A stretch of 64,000 bases of DNA. Source: Aporrectodea caliginosa. Lineage: Eukaryota > Annelida > Clitellata > Crassiclitellata > Lumbricidae. Position 1 is the stretch's first letter. Every line of letters begins with the position of its first letter. The DNA is taken from positions 3,196,498-3,260,497 of the forward strand of contig JACEVL010000019.1 of NCBI GenBank assembly GCA_020284085.1, given 5' to 3'. A model generated the notes under the pieces. That model searched no databases, was not told the DNA's origin, and saw only the letters and a program-made list of their open reading frames with translations. Both the position numbers and the translations under genes were made by a program. Below, piece by piece: positions 46,100 to 55,779 of the stretch.

Positions 46100-47133
46100 C
46101 TTCAATCTATCACATGTTTATTAAATTAGATGTTCAACTTGTACATGTATAAAGCTTTTCGACCTGACCACATTTTGTCACAATGCCAATACTTTAATGA
46201 AAAGAACATACTAACAGTGACTTGGAAACCAATGTAGCTAGTCGCTAAAGTAATGTAATGCAAAGTAATGTAATTAGCAACTTCTATTGCGGCGGTTTCT
46301 AATGCACAAGGCATCAACCGATGGCAAACCAAAACCAATCTGTAATCAGGTCAACATTCAGAAGATCAGACCTTGAAGACACAGAGATGGCCTACGGTCA
46401 ATAAGCAATTTGAAATAGTTAAGCTGAAAAAGCTTAACTTAACTTTTGTTACAGAATGCTCTGTGAAGAAGATGGTCCAAGTTTCAAACATTTGTTTAAT
46501 AATAAATATCAGCGAAGATGAAACAAAGATACTCCCGAACTGCGGTATTAACCGACATGCAAAAAATCTACATTCCCGTTTCCCATAAGCAGAGGCAATT
46601 TAATTGGAAGTCATCAGGACGGCACTAACTAAATACTACTTACCCAGACAAATGCATATTATGCATAACATATCCATAACCTACTAACCAATTAAATTCT
46701 GGCTAAATCTAGTCCATCGACAATTTCCAAGCGAATGTAAACTTAACAGTTTGAGAAACACTTTCTACAGTTCACGACCCTTCAAAAATTTCACGACAAA
46801 ACATCCATTACATGCAATATGATCTTATAATAGGGTTACTAGTAACACGGCCCATTATCTGCAGCAAATAACACGGTTACCCAGAAGCAAATCATCGCGT
46901 CGGTGCAACCCTTTAAACAGATATGACTTGGAACACGACTAGTTTCTACTTGAAACTTGGACAGAATTTAAACTTTTTCTTATATTGAGCAGAGGCAAAA
47001 AATGTTAAGTTCAGGCCACAGTCTGGCAAAGACTGCAGACCAAGGCACGTTGATTCTGAACTTTCGTTAACAGAAAATTTTCTGGATGGTGAGAAGAGAT
47101 TTTTGACAACTGGAAGCTTTTGGGAGGCAGGAG
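46100..47133. repeat. 3' flank of tandem unit 4 (segmental repeat)
   Basis: Collinear with parts of 13380-16128 and especially with 61740-64000. The two are nearly identical around 46500-47040 and 63440-64000, so units 4 and 5 may be the most recently separated pair. Large pieces present in units 1, 2 and 5 are missing between about 46430 and 46450. Confidence 0.7.
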
Positions 47134-47214
47134 TTACGACGTGGTTAGATCTCCTGCATCTAAGTTCTTCTCATGTTCCTGACGATGTCGAGCTGTCCAG
47201 TCCAACACTGCAAA

Positions 47215-47745
47215 ACACAGAGAAATGCCACTACAGCACATAAACCAGTCAACACTTAACGCTGCTGCCCACCGTATTGGTGGTCTCCCGATGTTTGCCC
47301 ACGAATCTGCCTTCATTCAGGAAGCTCTACACTGGCTTCCTGTGCCACAGCGCATCCAGTTTAAAATTCTAATCTTATGCGCAACTGTTTGGCCTAGGAT
47401 AGCTCCTTCATAACTCAAAACCGTCTGTACCTCGGTCTCTTCACTCCCTTGTCTCTATCCGTTAGGCCGCCAGAAGCCTTCTGGTTGTTCCCTGCATGCG
47501 CACATGCGCACTGCGCAGGCTACTGCTCAATCTAGAAGCTTTGCATACGTCGGCCCCTCTAGGTGGAACCGTCTTCCGCAGCTTGAGTTCCTCGGTGTTT
47601 TTCATCCGCAAACTCGGAAATGCCTGAAGTCCATTTACATACATATTCGTCACTAATGGCGGTTTGAGTTGGGTCGGGAGCGCCTCTGAATGGCGCAATT
47701 AAGCTTTATAGATGTTTGATTACATATACAATTACTAAAATGACA
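47215..47745 (+). repeat. LINE 3' relic of unit 4 (best preserved)
   Basis: Sense frame 47225-47413 reads STLNAAAHRIGGLPMFAHES then ALHWLPVPQRIQFKILIL, the L2/CR1-type ORF2 C-terminus. Later frames carry SRSFAYVGPSRWNRLPQL near 47530-47590, and GRERL with the GAGCGCCTCTGAAT end at 47680. It is the ancestral insertion shared by all units. Confidence 0.65.
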
Positions 47746-49176
47746 TTCTTCGACTATTATTAACTTGTCTTCCAGGAAGTCGAACGCGCTACAGATTTCT
47801 AAGGGGGAGTGCCCCACATCATTTTTCAAATTGTCACCCAATTTCTAGTTTCTCGGGAACCACCGAAGGTTTGAAATGGCTTCACTTGAAGTGATCATGT
47901 GATAAAGTCTCTCTTGGTAAATGATAATGTAGGCGCAATAGAAGCCATCAGATCAGATTAGATCTTATGAACATTTCACCAAGAACTATTGCACAAAGAA
48001 ATTCTAAACGATTAAGAAAAAATTGTTATTCCATATGGAAAAAAATTAATCAGTACCTTTCCTTAGTCCACAATTACGGTACCTCGTAAGTCCACGCTGC
48101 TGCCCGTTTTACCAGATTAGCCTATTATTACATTTATCGTCACTTATACGTTTCATAGTTAAACACGAGTTACACGACAAGGAGTTATAAAAGACAGTTC
48201 TGGATTACAAGAACCCAGTAGGTCTAACTGCCGGGCCTTGTTCGACAGGTACGAATGCCCTACCTTGACAGTCTCGGCCACAGTAGTACGGCGGATTTAG
48301 ACAGTCTTCGTCTTTGCATCTGACAAAGTTAAAGGAATAAACGTTACCGAAATGACCAAATGCAAACATTCTGATAATGACGGGTGGGGGGAGGGGTAGC
48401 GAGGAAAAACGTTTGGAGGGGTTTCAAGTTTTCGGAGCCTTTAGAAACATATTCGCGGCAATATAATTTTTAGGTTCTCATAACAGTAATGCAGAAATTA
48501 TTTCAGTATTTCCCCGTAAATGGCCCATGTTCACATAGAACATAAAAACTATAAATCAATAAAGGACACGTCTGTAAAACAAAATACCAACTATTAAATC
48601 AACAGCTAATGCACAACCGAGCAACCGAATAATGAATGTCTTGAACGAATGTAGGAGTGAATGAAAGAATGATTTGAATGAATGATTGACTGAACTTATG
48701 AATAATTAATAATAATCTTTCACCGGCTGTGATTGATTCAAACATTAACACCAACAACGCTGATGATACACGAACTTTTATTTATGATTATTCCAGTCTT
48801 GAAAATGATCCAGCATTGAACGGATGCTCATTTTCACAAGATTAATAGGCAGGAGTCGACCATTAAGTTTGCTAATTTGCGCTAGTCAACCTGGGTCGCA
48901 ATCACTATAGAAACGCTTATGGCAGCCAAATTTAAAAAAATGCGCCCATCTGGGTTAATTCACAAATCTTTTTACCAACGCCATCTGGCGAATTTAAAAG
49001 GCTGAGTCGACCTCCACAATGGGAGGCTAACGGGAATCGACCCAGCGTTAAATTATAATCGATCTTCTAGTCTTCGTGCCGGTAGCGTTAACTACATCGA
49101 CTAAGACCCCTCTGGATTAGCTGAATCAAGTATTCATAAAATCATTCTAGTTCGTGTACAGGTACGAATGCGTGAC

Positions 49177-49231
49177 CTTGACAGTCTCGGCCACAATAGA
49201 ACGGATGATTCAGACAGTCTTCGTCTTTGAT
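49177..49231 (-). pseudogene. Decayed duplicate of exon 4 in gene 4
   Basis: A second copy of the 56-bp MYND exon, 55 bp long, between an acceptor 'gttgtcag' and 'gtcacg'. It encodes KDEDCLNHPFYCGRDCQ-like sequence, but one base is missing at the codon of the fourth zinc-binding Cys, and the donor has drifted from gtaggg. The surrounding 49150-49270 also matches the exon 4 surroundings, so a small segment was duplicated inside the intron. Confidence 0.7.
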
Positions 49232-50864
49232 CTGACAACATGAATTACCCAAACATAATGTAATTCAACGAACTGAATAGCTCATCAATGTGAATAATTG
49301 AAAACTTAAGCCAATCACTCAATCGATGGTTGAAATACCTCAAAATCTCATGAATGAAACTTGAAACAAATGAATCAATATTGCTTCTTGAATAGTCATC
49401 AATGAGTCAAGGAAATTAACCATTCAGTCAATCAATGACTTCTACCACAGAATGAAAGAATAATACCTAACCAATGAATGGGTATATTCTTGAATGATTA
49501 GATTAAGAAATGAATGGATGGTTGAAACAGTCATCAATCAATCAGCGATTGAAACAGGTCATCACTCAAATTAGTCAATCATTCAATCAACGGTAGAACT
49601 ACCTCTTGCACTTCTTGAACACCTTTGGCGCCGGTTCCTGTAGGCCACAGGTCATGCACGTACGAACGTTCTTGCTGCCCGGTCGACTCGATTCCTTCTC
49701 CTCTTGATTATCCGTTCCCTTCCCCACCTCGGAATCATCCACCGTGACCTTAGCTTCCTTCTCACAACTGGATTTCTCAGTGGCTTTCAATTTCTGCTTT
49801 GCACTGGAGTCCTCTGTAGCTTTCTTTCTAGAATCAGACTCCTTGGCGGCTTTAGCTTTCTCTCTAGAATCAGATTCCTCTGTGGCTTTAATTCCTTCTT
49901 TCCAGGCTCAATTCCTCTGTCGCTTCAATTCCTTTCTAGAATAAGATTCCTGGGTGGCATTAGCTTTCCATTTAGAATCTGTTCATTAGTAGCCTTAGCT
50001 TCTCTAGTTGCTTCCTCAATGGCCTTCTCCTTTGCTTTCAGATTCCCTTAGCTTTCTTTAGCTTTCTTTCTAATTCCTTATCTATTGCTTTCTACAATTC
50101 CTTATCTGTTGCTTTCAATTCCTTCTCTGTTGCTTTCAATTCCTTCTCAACGCCTGTTTTTTTTCCAGCCTTTGAATCTGTGGCCTTGGACTTGGTCTTT
50201 GCACTGGGCTCCTCGTTGTCATTCGACTTGTTGGAAGCCTTCACTTTAAGTTCCTTAGTTTCTTGGCTTTTAGCCTGCGCAGTTCCTCCATTTTGAATAT
50301 CTCCGGTCTGTTTTGTACCTGGCTCCTCCTTTCCTGCTGAAACCTTTACCTGGCATTTAAAAACAACATATCATTTAAATTATATCGCTTGAATGCTTCT
50401 AGATAGTATCATATTATTAAATATTGTTATTATTAACTTTAAACGTAGCATGTGCGAGACCAAGCCTTTACTGAGCTGGCAGTGTGTAGGGACCCTGAGC
50501 AAGCTTTGATGCAAAACTGCTCAGACCATCAATTCAGACTTTATCGTTTGATAGCGGTGCTTACCAGAATAATTAACCATGCCCCTATAGGAAGTATGAA
50601 GCGTCACATTCTCTTCCCACTGCCATTGTTATTACACAGGCGAGTTGGCTAGGGCACAAATGAAATAGCACATCGAAACAATTCTGATTCTGATTTTTGT
50701 CGACAGTCCAGCATGCCAACCACAGGACTGTCTCTTTGGTCGTTAATAAATACAGAGCTGATGATGACTAGAAATTAAATAACTATACATTCAGTAAGTA
50801 TATCACAGATGATGTTACAATAAGGCGTCTGATTAGAAGTTTCTGATATCTTCTCTTGCCATAC

Positions 50865-50868
<4 letters not shown>

Positions 50869-50905
<37 letters not shown>
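50869..50905. repeat. (TA)n microsatellite, intron 2 of gene 4
   Basis: About 18 TA units, 55 bp downstream of exon 2 on the minus strand; absent from the other copies. Confidence 0.95.
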
Positions 50906-50907
<2 letters not shown>

Positions 50908-52377
50908 ACACTACACAATCGGTGCTCTATTCTAGCAGCCAAAACTTTATTCCAACTCACTTCGATTTTGCTTTCCCCAGCGACGTTTAACCAACGTTTC
51001 ACCTGGCTACCAAACCAATCGAAGTAACCGCAGTTGTTCACATCCGGGAGATGTTGCACCATCTCTTTCTCTGCAGATCCGACCGAAGACGATGCTCCCA
51101 ATGTTGCTCGTGTCTCAGATGTTGCCTCTGCAGGTGACCCCTCATCACAGCCGTTGGACTGGAAGTTCCGATGCGATTCCCTCGGTTTCTTTGGGAATCT
51201 TGGCTTGAAGTTCTCCTGATCTGGAATCCCCAAAAACGAGGAGATACGCGCAACCAGTTCGCTGTCCATAATTATACGTGAATTCTCGGCCGAAATTTTT
51301 TTCTTACGGCTGAAAATGTAGATATATTTTACGGCGCCTTTTGATGCCCTTCCCCGTTTCCTGTTGCTCACGTGGTTGTCTTCTTTGCCGACGACACTCT
51401 GGTCAATTGTATCCTTCGCTCTAACTGTTGCCCTAAATATGTCGACTCCAGGATCTGTCAGATCACGTAGTATGTTTAACCACTCGTCCTACAAGATGTC
51501 GACAAAATAGATTAAATAAAATTGTTACAACTGTTAAAGCTCAAATGGAAAAGATAACACTCTATGAACACGTCTCCATTGCAACTCTTCATTTCTGCTT
51601 GTGACTTACAACTCCTTAACCATTTTAAGCATGCTACATTGGATTTTGTTAAAGCACTGCCTATGGCAAGCCCTTCACTTTGCTAAACAGACAACAATTC
51701 CTGTGCACAATCGCTGCTCTGTCTAACCTTTTTGGGCCAAGGGTGATATTGCCATTTTCAGAAGGCATTAGGGAACAAAGACAAAATTTCATCAACAATA
51801 AAAGACCGCAATGCATACTAAAAACAGTAAGTTTACTTGCCTACCTCACGTTCAGATGCCATATGGGCTATTCACTATTTAGTTGATTGGTTTGTACTAA
51901 TTGGAGACTTGTGCTTACACGAGCGCATGCGCACAATTCAAAATGCGTTACTTCCTATCAACTGGTGTCTTGAGATCGGTTAGGGTCAGGTTAGGCGTCG
52001 TCAGGGTCGGTTAGGATCTGGTTGGCGTGGCGAAGGCCGTTTAGGGTCACGGTTAGGGTCGTCATTAGAAGACATTCTAAAACAAACTTCCGCGGCCGAA
52101 GTAATTTTTTCATCCGTTGCGTGGCGGAATTTTCCGCCGAAGAATCATCACGCGAAGAGAAATGTACTTAAAGTCTTTAAACAAGATTTTCTTGAATGTT
52201 GGAAGCTAAGTCACCAAACCGCCTTACCACTGTTTGATGTGATATATGGGATTTTCTACGATAACAATTTTATCTGGACAAACATACGTAGACCGAAGAA
52301 TTGGTTGTTGTCTTAATAAAATCATAAATCAATCTTTTATAAATTCTCCTGCAGAAAACGGTTTTCCTCTCTTTGCT

Positions 52378-52900
52378 ATAGCTTCAGCGGTAAAGTCGTA
52401 GTTTACGTTGCTAAATTATTCTAATGTCTTCAATGCCGTACTTGACGTTGGTAAGTAAGAAGTCTACCTATGTGCATGTTAACTATCATCAATCCACCTT
52501 CCATTTCATTAAGAAATTTTTTCATCAATCCAACTTCTATTTAATTTGAAAAAATTACTTTTATCAATCCAACTTCTATTTCATGAAAGAAATATTTTTC
52601 ATCAATGGAACTTTTATTTAAGCAAAGATATATTCTCATGGATCCAGCTTCTAATTACGGAAACAATTATTTTCATCAATCCAGTTTCTATTGAATCCAA
52701 AACTTAATTTCATCCATCCAGCTTCTATTTACGGGAAAAATTATTTCGATCGATCTAACTTCAATTTTGAACACAGAAACCTTTTCATCAATCCCACTTC
52801 CATTTAGGGAAACTATTTCTTTCATCAATCCAGCTTCCATTTTAAGTGACAACATCAAATAATTTAGCAACGTAAACTACGACTTTACCGCTTCAGCTAT
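52378..52900. mobile_element. TIR element filled with a degenerate minisatellite, intron 1 of gene 4
   Basis: 43-bp inverted termini (52378-52420 and 52858-52900) share GCGGTAAAGTCGTAGTTTAC and differ at about two positions. The interior is about nine diverged units of roughly 48 bp, each with a TCATCAATCCAACTTCTATT-like core. No ORF and no clear target duplication. Similar GAAGTTGGATGA units occur at 61320-61690. Confidence 0.65.
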
Positions 52901-53285
52901 CAAAAGGCTGATCTTGGTTGTTATTTCCAAATTACTGCATGCAGTTTTGAAAACAATCGGTCGCCCAGTCAAACTTCTGCGCCATGTTTTGTGCTTAATA
53001 TTAGATTTCTCGTTGACTGTAATCTTTTCTCAACAGATCAAGCGTAATGCACCTTCAGAATGTTCAGTGGCAAATATTCTTCAGTCCACGTATTTGTAAA
53101 ACTCTACATTAGGAATTAATTTTGCGTTTTTACCGGCAGTTGTTGACGCGCCGCCATCTTCGTAAGGGTTGCCAGATTTCGTAAGTGTTGGTCGCCAAAT
53201 CACGTCACAAATAATAGCTAAAAAGTCGCTAGATGAACAGTTAAACGAAGACATTAATAAACATAATAAACATTAATAAACATAT

Positions 53286-53707
53286 TGTGAACAAGTGTTT
53301 TGCATATATAATGAGCACAGGTGTTCTTTAGGTTGATATATATATATAATGTGTATCGATTGTTAAGCGTTTTAGTCTTAGGCCTTAGTTGCGCTGTCGG
53401 CTCGTGGGCGCTTGGCCTAAAGTAGCCTAAACATTGGCTGACGGTAGATTGTTTTACACGTGCAGTTAGCGCGCCAAACTTAGAAACTGCTGATGACAGT
53501 GAATTTGAACTATACAGTGTAGTACAGTTGTTGTAAGGCAAGAGTTGAGTTGTTGTTATAAAACTGTGTTTGAAGAAAGAAAGAAACATTCAAAGAACTG
53601 TGTCAATTTAATTCTTAAACAGTTAGAAGACGTTGAGCAATTTATATGTAGAGATAAGGAAAGTTCTTGAGGTAGGTCACAACTAAGAAAGAAAAGAGTT
53701 GGTGACA
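53286..53707 (+). repeat. 5' LTR
   Basis: 422 bp, starting TGTGAACAAGTG and ending GTTGGTGACA. It contains 'catatataatgagcaca', possibly TATA-like, near the start, and 'gataaggaaagttcttgagg' toward the end. It is equal in length to the 3' LTR. Confidence 0.95.
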
Positions 53708-53708
53708 T

Positions 53709-53730
53709 ATTTGGTGGCAGCAGCGGTGGA
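53709..53730 (+). other. Primer-binding region
   Basis: Just inside the 5' LTR, 'tttggtggcagcagcgg' begins with TGG, as expected for pairing to a tRNA 3' CCA end. The priming tRNA was not identified. Confidence 0.5.
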
Positions 53731-53841
53731 ATTCGAAACAACGTCTGGGATTCGAAACAACGTCTGGGATTCGAAACAACGTCTGGGATTCGAAACAACG
53801 TCTGGGATTCGAAACAACGTCTGGGATTCGAAACAACGTCG
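53731..53841 (+). repeat. Six 19-bp tandem repeats in the retrotransposon leader
   Basis: Unit ATTCGAAACAACGTCTGGG repeated head to tail, with the sixth copy diverging after CGTC. It lies between the primer-binding region and gag. Minus-strand frames through it are artefacts. Confidence 0.9.
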
Positions 53842-54008
53842 ACTGGTGAATACACATTCAAATCATTGGTAAATCTACGACAACGAAAGCCTCAACGACA
53901 AAGGTATACAAGTTTGTTGTTATCAAACAAAGAACAATCCCCAATACTTCAAACACAAAAGAAAACTCGTGTTTTCCAGAAAGGACAGCACTGAAGTAAA
54001 GAAGTAAG

Positions 54009-55124
54009 ATGGAGAAATTAAGTGTCAAGAAACAAGCAGAACTGAAGAAGATGTCTTCTGAAAGATTAAAACAGCGCTTGTTAAAGGCTGGTTTTGAAGA
54101 AAAGAAACTGAAAGATATGTCACGTGAGGACATGTTAGAAGCGCTAGCTGAAGTCTGGCTTAAGGAAGAAGCAGAAGAAGAAGGTGCTGTCGGCGGTGTT
54201 GTGGAAAAGGTTATTGAAAAACCGCCTGGACTTATGTCTATGGAGATGATGATGCAGTGGATGATGATGAAAGAAGAAAGAGAGGAGAAACGAAGACAAG
54301 AAGAGAAAGAAAGAGAGGAGATACGAAGACAAGAAGAGAAAGAGAAAGAGGAGAAACGGAGACAAGAAGAGAAAGAAATAAGACAGGAAGAATTACGTCT
54401 TCAGAGAGAAAAGGAAGAGAAGGCAGAACGTCTTCAAAGAGAAAAGGAAGAGAAGGCAGAACGTCTTCAGAGAGAAAAAGAAGAGAAAGCAGAAAATGCA
54501 CGACAGGAAGAATTACGTCTTCAAAGAGAGAAAGAAGAATTGCAAAGGCAGCAATTTGAAATTCAATTAGAGCAATTGAGAAAAGATAGAGAAGATGCTG
54601 AAAGGAGAAGATTAGAGCAGATGATTGAATTTGAAAAGGCGCGGAAAAGTGACGAAGAGATACGTCAGCAACAGATTGAAGAGAAGAGACTACGTGAAGA
54701 AGAAAAGGAAAAAGTGCGAATTTCAGAGTTGGAGCGAGCAGAACAGGTTAGACAAGAAGAACTGAAATTACAGAAAGAAAGCATGGAGAAGGCGGAAGAG
54801 GAAAGACAAGAACGTTTAAAGTTGGAACAACAAAAAATAGCATTAAAAGAAGCACAACTCAAAGAGGAGAAGCGAAATAGAGAAGCTCAAGAGCAAAGAA
54901 GAGAAGAAGAACGAGAAGAACAGAAAAGGAAACAGGAAGAAAGTGAAACGATGGTTTCGAAAATAAAGAAAATTGGTGATGCCATGAAACACGTCTTACC
55001 CAAAATGCCAAACGATATGATGGAGGTGCCATTATATTTCGAAACGGTTGAGAATGCGTTTCGTAGTTTCAACGTGCAAGAACAATTCTGGGTGAAGTTA
55101 GGGGCGGATCCAGAAAGTTTATGA
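54009..55124 (+). CDS. Gag N-terminal part (truncated by insertion)
   Basis: A 371-codon frame beginning MEKLSVKKQAELKKMSSERL. Residues 1-50 look like a helical, SAP-like start. Residues about 85-325 are a very long charged coiled coil of EEKRRQEEKE and LQREKEEKAER repeats. Near residues 345-362 the capsid region begins. The last seven codons and the stop belong to the 680-bp insertion starting at 55101, so the capsid is cut; its remainder continues at 55781. Coiled-coil-rich Gag is known in Gmr1-like and related gypsy elements. Confidence 0.8.
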   Translation: MEKLSVKKQAELKKMSSERLKQRLLKAGFEEKKLKDMSREDMLEALAEVWLKEEAEEEGAVGGVVEKVIEKPPGLMSMEMMMQWMMMKEEREEKRRQEEKEREEIRRQEEKEKEEKRRQEEKEIRQEELRLQREKEEKAERLQREKEEKAERLQREKEEKAENARQEELRLQREKEELQRQQFEIQLEQLRKDREDAERRRLEQMIEFEKARKSDEEIRQQQIEEKRLREEEKEKVRISELERAEQVRQEELKLQKESMEKAEEERQERLKLEQQKIALKEAQLKEEKRNREAQEQRREEEREEQKRKQEESETMVSKIKKIGDAMKHVLPKMPNDMMEVPLYFETVENAFRSFNVQEQFWVKLGADPESL

Positions 55125-55779
55125 CTCCAAATGTTCGTCTAGAACGATCGTTTGAACAGCGCAGTCATTCGAATTTAGGAGGGTTGGGGGGGATGTGCCC
55201 CCTCCCCACTTTAAAATTTTTTTGAATTTGCACACTGCAATGGTTGCATTTGAGGCTGTCATGTGAAAAAATTTCTCTATTATAATTTATTTCAAAACTG
55301 ATAGGAATCAGATGTCACTCGTAGCTAAGATGTTGCTTGAGTTGTGTTTGAGTTTGACTGCAGACAGTAGTAGGAAACCAGACATTTATTGAAATTAATA
55401 TAAAACCTAGAAAATACGTTCAATTTTCAAGAACGCCATAAGCCTTAAGGTAAACGAATTGCTTACTAGGACTCAGCACAAATAGTTAGCCTAACACAAA
55501 CCATGGAAGAAGGATTCAACTACCTTATCGGGAATCCATACAGTAATGATGTAGTTTTACTAAAATGTTCAAGGAACACAACATTTTAAAATTTGATATT
55601 TTGAAATTTGAGAGACAACACTTGAGAGAAGCTATTTAGTTGTACAGAGATAATATTTTTTATTTATATATCCTCATTTTCTTTTCTTCATGAAAGATCA
55701 CGGAGTGAACATAGTTTACTTGGCGATGGGGGGGCACGCCCTATGTAAATTTCAAACGGGGGGAACGGATTTTCCCCTG
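55101..55779. mobile_element. Roughly 680-bp insertion inside gag
   Basis: Flanked by a perfect 21-bp direct repeat of gag sequence (55080-55100 and 55780-55800). It begins GGGGCGGATCCAGAAAG and ends in 'acggattttcccctgg', with GGGGGG/CCCCCC tracts near both ends and an AT-rich middle. No ORF of its own. The long target duplication suggests target-primed retroposition, but the family is not recognised. Confidence 0.7.

Larger units (their letters stand above)
47134..53157 (-). pseudogene. MYND zinc-finger gene 4, disrupted in exon 3
   Basis: Exons as in the other copies: 53134-53157, 50961-51488, 49603-50349, 48264-48319, 47134-47207, with all GT-AG sites intact. Exon 1 encodes MAARQQLP. Exon 2 (176 codons) is open and starts DEWLNILRDLTDPGVDIFR. 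In exon 3 the frame from the acceptor reaches an in-frame TAG at 50092-50094 inside the KATEKEL repeats, and further frame changes and a TGA occur near 49910-49990. Exon 3 is 747 nt, not 3n+2. The finger half (49603-49790), exon 4 and exon 5 remain well conserved. A product would stop before the MYND domain. Intron 3 also holds a decayed second exon 4. Confidence 0.75.

Noticed and set aside
53556..53861. Minus-strand frames with repeated FRIPDVVSNPRRC
   Set aside because: Frame periodicity of the 19-bp leader repeats of the LTR element; 19 is not a multiple of 3, so all frames are read in turn.
54144..54559. Minus- and alternate plus-frame ORFs over the Gag coiled coil
   Set aside because: Shadows of the GAA/AGA-rich coding sequence of Gag.
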